The position numbers and the translations under genes were made by a program. Below the pieces are notes generated by a model. That model worked only from the letters and a program-made list of their open reading frames with translations. It was not told where the DNA came from and did no database searches. DNA of 64,000 nucleotides from Gammaproteobacteria bacterium (GTDB taxonomy: Bacteria; Pseudomonadota; Gammaproteobacteria; UBA6186; Azoamicaceae): the NCBI GenBank assembly GCA_013288135.1, contig JABDCL010000003.1:1-64000 (forward strand), in the 5' to 3' direction. The first letter of the stretch is position 1; each line of letters begins with the position of its first letter. Below, piece by piece: positions 8,908 to 17,069 of the stretch.

Positions 8908-10044
8908 ATGGGTACAACAAGCAATCAGTCTAGAATTAAATCCAGAACTAACATAATTCAAGGTCTTTCTTCCTCTCTTCTTCCCCCTCTTTTTTCTTGT
9001 CGTTTATCATTCAGTCTTTTCCTCGCAGTTTTGAGTTTATGTTTGTATAGTTCCACAAGTTTATATAGCTCAAGGCTTTTTGCCTCTGAACTATCCTCTA
9101 AAACTTCCGAAACTTCTAAAGTTTCCAATACTAAAACCATTGGTATATCTCAAATTGTTGAGCATCCTGCTTTGCATGCTGTACGTGAGGGTATCATGGA
9201 AGCCCTAAAAGAAAATGGCTACGAAGAGGGTAAAAATTTGACTGTGCTTTATGAAAATGCACAGGGGAATATCAGTGTTTCAACCCAAATTGCAACTAAA
9301 CTAATCAGTGAGTCTATTGATGTGGGTGTTGCGATATCTACTCCTTCGGCACAAACTTTATTCTATGCTGCAAAACGAGGCAATCATCATATTCCGATTG
9401 TTTTTACTGCAGTAAGTGATCCCATAGCTGCAAAACTTGAACCGGGAGATTCTGCTTATCCAATTACGGGTGTAACGGATAGCCCCAATCTTGAAGCCTT
9501 GTTGGAAGTGATGGCTAAGATGCTGCCCAATTTAAAAACCTTAGGCTTAATGTATAATTCAGCCGAAGTAAATTCTGTATCTACCATTACTCAACTTAAA
9601 AAAATGTTACAAGCACGCGGGATTAAGGCCGTTGAAGTGACAGTGAATTCCAGTAGCGATGTGGCACAAGCAACGCAAAGTTTAATTGGAAAAGTGGATG
9701 CTCTTTATTTTCCACAAGATAATACCGTGGTATCTGCCTTAGAAACCATTGTGAATATTGCCCAACAATCGTCACCCAGATTGCCCGTCATATTACCTAT
9801 ATTTGCCAGCGATCCCGTGTTGGTTAAAAAAGGTGTACTAGCCGCTGTGGGTTTCGATTATAAGGATGTTGGCATAGAAACGGGAAAAATTATTGCGCGT
9901 GTTTTAAACGGGGAAGAGGCGAATAAAATCCCTATAACCACTCCTAAACACCTAAAGTCATTGATTAATGTGCCATTGGCAAAAAAATTAGGGCTGACTA
10001 TTCCAAAAGAATTTAAACATTCTGAAATTCAATTATTGGAATGA
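8908..10044 (+). CDS. ABC transporter substrate-binding protein (ABC_sub_bind family)
   Basis: A 378-aa periplasmic binding protein of the TrpX-like ABC_sub_bind family. An unusually long basic/hydrophobic N-terminal region (residues about 1-60, with the membrane segment LSFSLFLAVLSLCLY) should act as a signal or anchor. The mature part begins near KTIGISQIVEHPALHAVREGIMEAL and includes VTDSPNLEALLEVM, LGLMYNSAEVNS and AAVGFDYKDVGIETGK. The three-gene order binding protein, permease, ATPase follows without a break. In Firmicutes related systems import tryptophan or tyrosine; the ligand here cannot be read from sequence. Confidence 0.87.
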   Translation: MGTTSNQSRIKSRTNIIQGLSSSLLPPLFSCRLSFSLFLAVLSLCLYSSTSLYSSRLFASELSSKTSETSKVSNTKTIGISQIVEHPALHAVREGIMEALKENGYEEGKNLTVLYENAQGNISVSTQIATKLISESIDVGVAISTPSAQTLFYAAKRGNHHIPIVFTAVSDPIAAKLEPGDSAYPITGVTDSPNLEALLEVMAKMLPNLKTLGLMYNSAEVNSVSTITQLKKMLQARGIKAVEVTVNSSSDVAQATQSLIGKVDALYFPQDNTVVSALETIVNIAQQSSPRLPVILPIFASDPVLVKKGVLAAVGFDYKDVGIETGKIIARVLNGEEANKIPITTPKHLKSLINVPLAKKLGLTIPKEFKHSEIQLLE

Positions 10045-10079
10045 TATTGTAATATATTGAAATAAGCTTAGGTTTTCTT

Positions 10080-10952
10080 ATGAACATGATTCAATTTTTA
10101 GGTGCCCTAGAACTGGGTCTTTTATATGGGGTAATTACCATTGCGGTATACTTGACCTTTCGCGTGATTAATTTTCCTGATTTAACTGTTGATGGTAGTT
10201 TTCCTCTAGGAGCCGCTGTGGCTTCTGCCTTGATTGTAAAAGGTGTTGACCCTGTATTTGCAACCCTTGCTGCAATTCTTGCAGGATGTATTGCTGGATT
10301 TGTGACAGGTTATCTCCATGTTCGTTGGAAAATCTTAGGACTACTGGCAGGCATTTTAACGATGACTGCTTTGTATTCTATTAATTTACGTATTATGGGC
10401 AAGCCCAATATTGCTTTGCTGATGGAACCAACGCTTTTTCAAGGTTCAAATACTGTTTTACCGGCATTAGCGACTATTGCCATTGTCTTAATAGTATTAT
10501 TAACAATTTTTTTAGGCAGTCAATTTGGATTAGCCCTACGTTCAACGGGGATTAATCCACGAGTATGTCCTGCTTATGGCATTAATGTGGGTGTTATGAC
10601 AATCATTGGCTTATGCCTCAGTAATGGCTTGGTGGCTTTTGCTGGAGCTTTATTTGCTCAAGTGCATGGATTTGCAGATATTTCGATGGGGACAGGAACA
10701 CTCATCGTTGGTTTGGCTGCGGTGATAGTTGGTGAAACCTTATTTCACAGTTATAGAATTTGGTTAATTTTAATCAGCTGTGTATTAGGTTCTATCTTAT
10801 ATTATTTAGTGATTGCCTTGGCTTTGAATACCAATTTTGCAGGCCTTCAAAGCTCTGATTTAAAATTAGTGACATCGGTATTGGTTGTGGTTGCCTTGTT
10901 GTTTCCACAATTTAGACAAAAAATTCTGTCAAAATATCGGGGTATTTCATGA
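10080..10952 (+). CDS. ABC transporter permease (branched-chain/BPD_transp_2 type)
   Basis: A 290-aa polytopic membrane protein with about eight hydrophobic segments. It has the family start LGLLYGVITIAVYLTFRVINFPDLTVDGSFPLGAAV and the loop STGINPRVCPAYGINVG. It is the membrane component paired with the binding protein 36 bp upstream and with the ATPase, whose ATG overlaps the stop codon here (ATGA). This is the standard permease of TrpX/Y/Z-like importers. Confidence 0.88.
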   Translation: MNMIQFLGALELGLLYGVITIAVYLTFRVINFPDLTVDGSFPLGAAVASALIVKGVDPVFATLAAILAGCIAGFVTGYLHVRWKILGLLAGILTMTALYSINLRIMGKPNIALLMEPTLFQGSNTVLPALATIAIVLIVLLTIFLGSQFGLALRSTGINPRVCPAYGINVGVMTIIGLCLSNGLVAFAGALFAQVHGFADISMGTGTLIVGLAAVIVGETLFHSYRIWLILISCVLGSILYYLVIALALNTNFAGLQSSDLKLVTSVLVVVALLFPQFRQKILSKYRGIS

Positions 10953-11695
10953 TCAGAATCAATAAAATATCAGTTATTTTTGGTAGGGGTACGCCTCTCG
11001 AGCATTCTGTTTTTCAAGACTTCACCTTGCAAATCCAAACCGGAGAATTTGTCACAGTAATTGGCGGCAATGGGGCTGGAAAATCTACTTTGATGAATGT
11101 TATTTCTGGTGATGTTCGCGTAGAGCGCGGACAAATATGGTTAGATGAAAAAGAAGTGACGACTTTACGACCGCATGAGCGATCAGCTTTAATTAGCCGA
11201 GTATTTCAAGATCCTTTGTTGGGAAGCTTTTCAGATTTAACCATTGAAGAGAACTTAAGTTTGGCATACTCACGGGGTGAAACTCGAAACCTGCGTCCAG
11301 CGCTCAATAAAAAATTACGTGACAAATATCGTACAATCCTGGCTGAAATTGGGATCAATCTTGAAAATCGATTGCAAGATAAGATGGGCTTATTATCAGG
11401 GGGGCAACGCCAAGCGGTGAGTTTATTAATGGCAACGCTACAACCCGCTAAAATTTTATTATTGGATGAACATACGGCTGCTTTAGATCCAAAAATGGAA
11501 CAAGTAGTATTAGAATTAACTCAAAAGCTTATTCTAGAACATCAATTAACAGTGTTGATGATTACGCACAGTATGAATCAAGCCCTAGCTTATGGTAATC
11601 GAACATTGGTTATGCATCAGGGACAAGTGGTTAAAGATCTACAAGGCGAGGCAAGAACGGCATTGCAGGCCAGTGAGTTGATTCCTTTTTTTTAA
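10949..11695 (+). CDS. ABC transporter ATP-binding protein
   Basis: A 248-aa cytoplasmic ATPase that powers the importer coded by the two preceding genes. It has Walker A GGNGAGKST, Q-loop RVFQDPLLGSFSDLTIEENLSLAYSRG, signature LSGGQRQAVSL, Walker B ILLLDEHTAALDP and H-loop ITHSM. The EHTAALDP form and the LRPHERSALISRVFQDP stretch are typical of the ATPase paired with ABC_sub_bind proteins. Start by ATGA overlap with the permease, so translation is coupled. Confidence 0.9.
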   Translation: MIRINKISVIFGRGTPLEHSVFQDFTLQIQTGEFVTVIGGNGAGKSTLMNVISGDVRVERGQIWLDEKEVTTLRPHERSALISRVFQDPLLGSFSDLTIEENLSLAYSRGETRNLRPALNKKLRDKYRTILAEIGINLENRLQDKMGLLSGGQRQAVSLLMATLQPAKILLLDEHTAALDPKMEQVVLELTQKLILEHQLTVLMITHSMNQALAYGNRTLVMHQGQVVKDLQGEARTALQASELIPFF

Positions 11696-11713
11696 TCAGG
11701 ATGGAAAGGTATT

Positions 11714-12286
11714 ATGCCTCAGGTATATATGATAGGTGGACCCAATGGCGCTGGTAAAACTACTTCAGCAATGAACTTATTGCCAGAATTATTGGAATGT
11801 GAAGAATATGTAAATGCAGATGCTATTGCTGCGGCCTTATCACCTTTTCATCCCGAAGCTACCGCAATGCAAGCAGGTCGTCTGATGTTAGATAGAATTC
11901 ATGAATTATCTAATAAAAATATAGATTTTGCATTTGAAACAACCATGGCTTCTCGTTCTTTTGCACCATTTTTGTTGAGATGCAAGGAACAAGGTTATCA
12001 AATTAATTTATTATTTTTATGGTTACAAAGTCCAGAATTGGCAGTAGAACGTGTGGCTTTTCGTGTTGAGAATGGTGGACACCATATTTTGGAAGAGACA
12101 ATTCGTAGACGTTATCAAAGAAGCATTAAAAATTTTTTAGAAATTTATATTCCATTGGCAAATAAATGGGTTTTTTGTGATAATTCAAGCGAAAAACCAA
12201 TAACGATTGCTGAAACCATTGATGGCAAAAATGTTGTTTATGATAATGATTGTTGGAGAAATATCCAACAAGGAGTAATTAAATGA
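11714..12286 (+). CDS. Zeta-toxin-like P-loop kinase
   Basis: A 190-aa AAA/P-loop protein of the zeta-toxin-like group. It opens with MIGGPNGAGKTTSAMNLLP (Walker A). NADAIAAALSPFHPEATAMQAGRLMLDRI and FAFETTMASRSF follow, as in zeta/UDP-GlcNAc kinases, then RVAFRVENGGHHILEETIRRRYQRS (lid and substrate-side residues). A 60-aa partner overlaps its stop codon. True zeta toxins phosphorylate UDP-N-acetylglucosamine and are held by an epsilon antitoxin; the small partner here does not resemble epsilon. Function as a toxin is therefore an inference. It lies 18 bp after the ABC ATPase gene, but a functional link is unclear. Confidence 0.75.
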   Translation: MPQVYMIGGPNGAGKTTSAMNLLPELLECEEYVNADAIAAALSPFHPEATAMQAGRLMLDRIHELSNKNIDFAFETTMASRSFAPFLLRCKEQGYQINLLFLWLQSPELAVERVAFRVENGGHHILEETIRRRYQRSIKNFLEIYIPLANKWVFCDNSSEKPITIAETIDGKNVVYDNDCWRNIQQGVIK

Positions 12287-12465
12287 GTAATCAAGATGGA
12301 CGTGAACTTGTAAGAAAAATCAATTTGGGTGTTCGTTTAGGTGTTGCCAAAGCTTTAGCTGAACATAAAAAAGCTGGACGAAGTATAGTTGTTTGGAGAG
12401 ATGGTAAAGTTGTTAGAGTTCCACCGGAAGATATTCAAATCTCAGACGATTTACCATCATCATAA
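12283..12465 (+). CDS. Small partner of the zeta-like kinase
   Basis: A 60-aa protein with a helical N-terminal half (GRELVRKINLGVRLGVAKALAEHKKAG) and the ending RSIVVWRDGKVVRVPPEDI. Short proteins with this WRDGKVVRVPPE ending are commonly found directly after zeta-like P-loop genes in bacteria. The ATG overlaps the kinase stop (ATGA), so the two are made together. It is likely the antitoxin or a regulatory subunit; this is from gene pairing, not from a known fold. Confidence 0.75.
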   Translation: MSNQDGRELVRKINLGVRLGVAKALAEHKKAGRSIVVWRDGKVVRVPPEDIQISDDLPSS

Positions 12466-12466
12466 T

Positions 12467-13417
12467 TTAATTAGGGTCTAATTTAGGGGCAAATCTGGAT
12501 TTTGGATATCTTTTTAGCATATTGCCCCTTTCAATCCTGTGAGTTCGCAAAAAATGTACTGAAAATGGCACAATAAATATAAAATGGGTTCCAATAATTA
12601 TGTAACTTATAAAAATATATAAAGAATGTGGTTCAACCTGCCAACTGAAACTTAAGCCTTTACGCAATAACCAAAGTGTGGATAATCCCAAAATTGCTGT
12701 TATTATTTGCAAATATATATTCGATTTGTTTGTGACAACATCATTCATGATATTGAATTTCCTATAAAGCTTGTCGCCAATCATTATACCCAATAAGGTA
12801 CCTATTGACTTGATGGATGAAGTGTGTAAAGCATTTAAATCTTGCGAGTTTAAGAAATATATTCCCAAAAATACAAGAGCAAACATAATAAACAGAGAAT
12901 TGATTTCAAAAGTTGTATTAGATTTTTGAATATAAAGATAAACTAAAAAAATCAAAAAACCCGCAGAAATTCCTCCTAATACATCTAAAGGAGAGTGCAC
13001 CCCCAAATAAACTCTGGATAAACCAACGAAGAAAATGAGCAAGAAACTAAAAATCCATAAATATATACTTTTAAAATACCAAGATAGTGTAAGCCAAACA
13101 GTGGTAACCACCTGCACATCACCACTAGGAAATCCCAAAGGATCAAGTGCTGTAACCAGATGTTCAATGGAAGGCCTTGGAATTTGAAAAAATGCTTTTA
13201 ATGCAGTATTGAATAAAGTTGAAAGACAAACAATCATTGCTAAGTTTTTAAAAAACTCTCTTTTCCAACACCAGCATCCAATTGAAATTGTAACCAGATA
13301 GAAAGTTTCACTAGCAAATAATGGAAATATTTTGAAAAAGGTTGTAAATTCGTTTGTTCTCAGGGGCAATACCCATGCTAAATCATTCATTATATTTGTT
13401 GTTATAATATTTATCAT
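12467..13417 (-). CDS. PAP2-superfamily membrane protein with His-to-Asp change in motif 2
   Basis: A 316-aa polytopic membrane protein of the PAP2 (phosphatidic acid phosphatase type 2) superfamily. The three motifs can be placed: motif 1 K74..R81P82 (KAFFQIPRP) is intact; motif 2 reads PSGD at residues 97-100 instead of PSGH; motif 3 S134R135..H141..D145 (SRVYLGVHSPLD) is intact. The missing motif-2 histidine normally assists catalysis. The C-terminal half has further helices, unlike minimal PAP2 enzymes. It overlaps the upstream PAP2 gene by 4 bp, so both are made from one message. Substrate unknown; lipid phosphates, undecaprenyl-PP or glucose-6-phosphate are family options. Confidence 0.85.
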   Translation of the reverse strand: MINIITTNIMNDLAWVLPLRTNEFTTFFKIFPLFASETFYLVTISIGCWCWKREFFKNLAMIVCLSTLFNTALKAFFQIPRPSIEHLVTALDPLGFPSGDVQVVTTVWLTLSWYFKSIYLWIFSFLLIFFVGLSRVYLGVHSPLDVLGGISAGFLIFLVYLYIQKSNTTFEINSLFIMFALVFLGIYFLNSQDLNALHTSSIKSIGTLLGIMIGDKLYRKFNIMNDVVTNKSNIYLQIITAILGLSTLWLLRKGLSFSWQVEPHSLYIFISYIIIGTHFIFIVPFSVHFLRTHRIERGNMLKRYPKSRFAPKLDPN

Positions 13418-14247
13418 TTTGTTTTTGAGTGACCTGTTTTGATGTTATTTGTTTTGGAGATAATATCTATCGATGAACTTGAACCAACACTAACCCAAAC
13501 AGAAATCAGAAAAAATTGGAGAGCCAGGTGTATGTTATTAGATAAAAAGGGGTTTAAATAGATAAAAAGTACATAAATTAATCCAGCCCCAATGATTGCA
13601 GCAGACATTTTTAAAATGGCCTTCTTTTTAATAAAAACCAAATTTTTTCTCTCTTCTAAATAATACCCAAAGGTGAATCCAACTAAAGCTCCCATAGCAA
13701 GCCAAATATGAGAAGGTACATAAGGTGCATTTTGAGTCAAAAAAAGTAGGGGTAGAGCAAGTATAATCAAACAGACGCCAATAAGTGATTGGTTTTTCTT
13801 TTTCATGTAATTGCAAATTAAACCATAAATAACAAGTGTTAATACTGCAAATATAATACCGCCTTTAATATCAGTGTGTGAATGATACCCCAATTGATTT
13901 AAAGCAAAAGCAATGCTACTTAATAGCAGGAAGGCAAACATATAAAACCATGGATTTTGTAATTCCCAGGCTAACCATCCCCAAAATGCTGCAGCTGTTT
14001 GCATATGACCACTGGGAAAAGCGTATCCTATTTTGTTGAGATGTTCAGCAAGTGGGACTTGCCAAATGGATTTTAAATAGGCATTTAAGATCATAGAAAA
14101 TAAGAGAATAAACAGAGCTCGACAAAATTGTGGTCGTTTGGGTGTAAAGTAACCAATGGTGATAACAATGATTAAAAATAAATCATTAGTTGCAAATAGG
14201 GCTATTTTGGCGAGAGTATCAACAAGGTTAATATTTAATTCAAGCAT
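13414..14247 (-). CDS. PAP2-superfamily membrane protein with degenerate motifs 1 and 3
   Basis: A 277-aa polytopic membrane protein, upstream gene of a tandem PAP2 pair. Motif 2 is perfect (PSGH, residues 78-81), and motif 3 keeps H122 and D126 (GYHSHTD). The motif-3 Ser-Arg is Ala115-Leu116, and motif 1 reads K59 with Leu66-Ala67 where Arg-Pro is expected (KSIWQVPLA). The phosphate-binding arginines are thus lost, while the neighbour keeps both and lacks the motif-2 histidine. It is divergent from the type III polyketide synthase gene with 113 bp between starts. Whether it is active alone is doubtful. Confidence 0.83.
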   Translation of the reverse strand: MLELNINLVDTLAKIALFATNDLFLIIVITIGYFTPKRPQFCRALFILLFSMILNAYLKSIWQVPLAEHLNKIGYAFPSGHMQTAAAFWGWLAWELQNPWFYMFAFLLLSSIAFALNQLGYHSHTDIKGGIIFAVLTLVIYGLICNYMKKKNQSLIGVCLIILALPLLFLTQNAPYVPSHIWLAMGALVGFTFGYYLEERKNLVFIKKKAILKMSAAIIGAGLIYVLFIYLNPFLSNNIHLALQFFLISVWVSVGSSSSIDIISKTNNIKTGHSKTK

Positions 14248-14360
14248 ATTTAGGTACCCATTTGTTCAACAACTTACTAACTTGCTGTTTTTTTACAGTT
14301 ATACATAAATACATAAACTGGTAATACTGCTATTATGACTTAAATTATGGAAAGATAAAT

Positions 14361-15464
14361 ATGGAAATTGCAATAACAGCTATTGGAACGGCAAACCCAA
14401 GCTTTTGTCAAGAACAAAATAAAGTCATAGAATTTATGATGAATACACTATCCTTAAGTAGTGTAGAGAAACGACGTCTTAAAGTCATTTACCATGCAAC
14501 CGGCATTCAAAATCGTTATAGCGTTTTAGAAGATTTTACTAAATTGTCAGGCCCCCTTGATTTTTTTTCCAAAGAAGACGATCAATTTCCAACCACAAAG
14601 CATAGAATGTTTATTTATAAGCAAAATGCTTTACCCTTAGCATTACAAGCCATTCATAATTGTTTTGCAAATTTAGATAATTTTAACCCACACAGCATTA
14701 CTCATCTTATTACTGTAAGTTGTACTGGTATGTCAGCACCTGGTTTAGACATTGAGATTGTCCAACATCTAAAACTACCCAATTCGACTCATCGTACTAC
14801 TATTAACTTTATGGGATGTTATGGCGTATTTAATGGAATTAAATGTGCAACAGCCATTTGTAAAGCTTATCCCAATGCCAAAGTTTTGGTTGTTAGTGTT
14901 GAATTGTGTACCCTGCATTTTCAGAAATCAAATTCTTTAGATAATATGATATCCAGTGCCATTTTTGCCGATGGTGCTGGCGCAGTATTAATAGAAGCTA
15001 ATCCTACTCAATATAAATATTTTACTTGTGATAATTTTTATTGTGATCTTATGTCAGAGAGGGGAGGAGGACAAGCCATGACTTGGGAAATAGCAGATCA
15101 TGGTTTTGATATTGTATTATCTTCTTATGTGCCCCAATTGTTGGAAGTTGGCATTAAACATTTTATTGAAAAATTAAATCAAGTATTTATTATGAAAAAA
15201 CCCCGTTATTATGCAATACACCCTGGGAGTAAAAAAATTCTGCAAGCCTGTGAAAGGGCTTTAAAAATTACCGCTCATGATAACCGTTTTTCTTATGAGG
15301 TATTACGACAACATGGCAACATGTCTTCGGCAACTATATTATTTGTCCTAAAAAAGATTTGGGAGATAAATCGCCAAGAAGATCACCAAGGTACAATTTT
15401 TTGTTGTGCTTTTGGTCCTGGTTTAACAATAGAATCTATGTTGTTAACTTTAAATCATGGTTAA
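14361..15464 (+). CDS. Type III polyketide synthase (chalcone/stilbene synthase family)
   Basis: A 367-aa homodimeric ketosynthase that extends a CoA starter with malonyl-CoA. The catalytic triad is visible: Cys153 in NFMGCYGVFNGIK, His287 in YAIHPGSKKIL, and Asn320 in RQHGNMSSATI. CTGMSAPGLDIEI and IFADGAGAVL are further family signatures. Length is normal. The next frame overlaps the stop by 8 bp and looks like the 3' end of a methyltransferase, a common partner in bacterial type III PKS operons. The product may be an alkylresorcinol or alkylpyrone-like lipid; this is an inference. No oxidoreductase partner is present. Confidence 0.9.
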   Translation: MEIAITAIGTANPSFCQEQNKVIEFMMNTLSLSSVEKRRLKVIYHATGIQNRYSVLEDFTKLSGPLDFFSKEDDQFPTTKHRMFIYKQNALPLALQAIHNCFANLDNFNPHSITHLITVSCTGMSAPGLDIEIVQHLKLPNSTHRTTINFMGCYGVFNGIKCATAICKAYPNAKVLVVSVELCTLHFQKSNSLDNMISSAIFADGAGAVLIEANPTQYKYFTCDNFYCDLMSERGGGQAMTWEIADHGFDIVLSSYVPQLLEVGIKHFIEKLNQVFIMKKPRYYAIHPGSKKILQACERALKITAHDNRFSYEVLRQHGNMSSATILFVLKKIWEINRQEDHQGTIFCCAFGPGLTIESMLLTLNHG

Positions 15465-15732
15465 AAAGTTTAGCCATAACCTGCCTACAATAGATTATTA
15501 TGCAAAACTTTTAGAAAAAGATTTTAATCTAGATTCAGTATTAGATTGGTCTCATTATGTCAAAAATAGCTGGGATATAGGAATCTTAGAATTAAACAAA
15601 TACTCTTTTATTAAGCTTTTTAGCTTGGGTGGATTTAAAGGCATTAATTTTATACGAAAATTAAAATTAATTAGTCATGCTTTTAAGTATGGCCAAATTC
15701 GTTATGGAGTTTTTGTGGCAACGAAAAAATAG
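15457..15732 (+). pseudogene. C-terminal remnant of a methyltransferase-like gene
   Basis: A 91-codon frame starting with ATG inside the 3' end of the polyketide synthase gene. The sequence (SHYVKNSWDIGILEL; GFKGINFIRKLKLISHAFKYGQIRYGVFVATKK) looks like the last part of a class I SAM-dependent methyltransferase. The SAM-binding N-terminal domain is absent, so it cannot be a working enzyme on that reading. The 3' end overlaps the convergent artM gene by 50 bp. It may be a deletion relic; an alternative is a small translated protein coupled to the synthase. The family call rests on weak C-terminal similarity. Confidence 0.5.
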
Positions 15733-16390
15733 GTTTGTTATTTTTGTTATTGAAATAATAACGTAAAGTATGAAAAATACCCATCAATAAACCAGACATT
15801 AGAAGATATAAACATCCTGCCATAATTAAGGCTTCAGCCGGTTCATAGGTTTTTGCAATAATCTGTCGCGTTGCACCCATTAAATCCATTAAGGTAATTG
15901 TGCTCGCAAGACTGGTACTTTTTAAAACCATGATGGCTTCATTAGAATAGGCAGGCCAAAATGTGGAGAATGCTCGAGGTAATATGACTTGACGTAATCG
16001 AGTATATAAGGGCATATGTAGCGCAATGCAGGCTTCTATTTCACCCTTGGGAATATTACAAATACTACTTTGTAACAGAACAGTGGTATAAGCACTGCTA
16101 TTCAGTGCTAATGCAATTAAAGCACAAGCAAACGGATGTTGAAGAATTTCCCATAATAAACTATTTCTCACCCATTCAAATTGAGCGCTACCATAATACA
16201 GTAGGAAAAATTGTACTAATAAGGGGACTCCTCGAGTAAAGAAGATAAATCCCTGCGTGAGAAACTTAAGAGAATTATAATTGCTATTAAGCACATATGT
16301 CATTATCAGAGCAAGAAAAAGCCCAATCACTAAAGAAAGACAAGTTAATCCAAGACTTAAAGTGGCACCTGATAATAATGATTCAAACAT
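15683..16390 (-). CDS. artM: Arginine-type ABC transporter permease ArtM
   Basis: Inner-membrane permease of a polar amino acid importer (HisM/ArtM type), about 235 aa. The EAA-loop region reads YTVLLQSSICNIPKGEIEACIALHMPLYTRLRQVILPRAF, preceded by FFTRGVPLLVQFFLLYYG. The ATG at 16390 is preferred: AAAGGA lies about 6 bases upstream and it overlaps the artQ stop by 8 bp. A start at 16420 would add ten residues without such a site. Last gene of the artPJQM operon. It overlaps the methyltransferase remnant on the other strand. Confidence 0.88.
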   Translation of the reverse strand: MFESLLSGATLSLGLTCLSLVIGLFLALIMTYVLNSNYNSLKFLTQGFIFFTRGVPLLVQFFLLYYGSAQFEWVRNSLLWEILQHPFACALIALALNSSAYTTVLLQSSICNIPKGEIEACIALHMPLYTRLRQVILPRAFSTFWPAYSNEAIMVLKSTSLASTITLMDLMGATRQIIAKTYEPAEALIMAGCLYLLMSGLLMGIFHTLRYYFNNKNNKPIFSLPQKLHNEFGHT

Positions 16391-17069
16391 GTTTTGTCCT
16401 TTGGATGCTCTGAATGCCAAACTCTGATAAAGTCGTCAGAAAAAGATAAATGCCTGCCATCAGCAAATAAAAAGTAAAAGGTTGTTGTGTGTTCTGAACA
16501 ATAATTTGGGTTCGACTCATCAAATCAGTGCCTCCAATAAGAGAGACTAAGACTGTATCTTTTAAAAGTGTAAGCCATAAATTTCCTAATCCTGGTAATG
16601 ACTGATGCCAAATTTGAGGTAAAATAATAAAATATAAAGTTTTCCAGCGAGAAAGTCCTAAAATAGCAGCAGCTTCTTTTTCTCCTGGAACAATGTGGTG
16701 CAAAGCCGAATAAAAGATTTTAGAAGCATAAGCACCGAAAATAATAGCCAATGTGATGGTGCCCGCTAAAAATGCATTTATTTCTATTTGACCATTGGTT
16801 AGATAGGATAAAAAATAAGAACCACCAAAATAGACAATAAATAGAATTAAAATTTCTGGTAATCCGCGAATAAGATTACATATTAATAAAATTGGCCAAC
16901 GGATCCAGATTGATTTTATGCTATATGAAAGGGAGAAAGCCAATCCAATTAAAAGTCCTGCGGCAAGAGAAACCAGTGCAATGCTTAAAGTCTCTCCTGT
17001 GCCTTGTAAGAAAGAAGGTAGAAATGAAGTGATAGATGTGATTTGTTCTATAAGGTGTTCCATAAGCAT
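16383..17069 (-). CDS. artQ: Arginine-type ABC transporter permease ArtQ
   Basis: A 228-aa inner-membrane permease, the second membrane subunit of the importer. It shows LIRGLPEILILFIVYFG and the EAA loop HHIVPGEKEAAAILGLSRWKTLYFIILPQIW. The start codon overlaps the stop of the binding-protein gene, so the four genes form a tightly coupled operon. Assignment to arginine comes from the operator found upstream of the operon and the family resemblance; a related basic amino acid is possible. Confidence 0.88.
   Translation of the reverse strand: MLMEHLIEQITSITSFLPSFLQGTGETLSIALVSLAAGLLIGLAFSLSYSIKSIWIRWPILLICNLIRGLPEILILFIVYFGGSYFLSYLTNGQIEINAFLAGTITLAIIFGAYASKIFYSALHHIVPGEKEAAAILGLSRWKTLYFIILPQIWHQSLPGLGNLWLTLLKDTVLVSLIGGTDLMSRTQIIVQNTQQPFTFYLLMAGIYLFLTTLSEFGIQSIQRTKHV

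Noticed and set aside
12283-12465. Epsilon antitoxin
   Set aside because: The partner gene follows rather than precedes the kinase and has no epsilon-like sequence.
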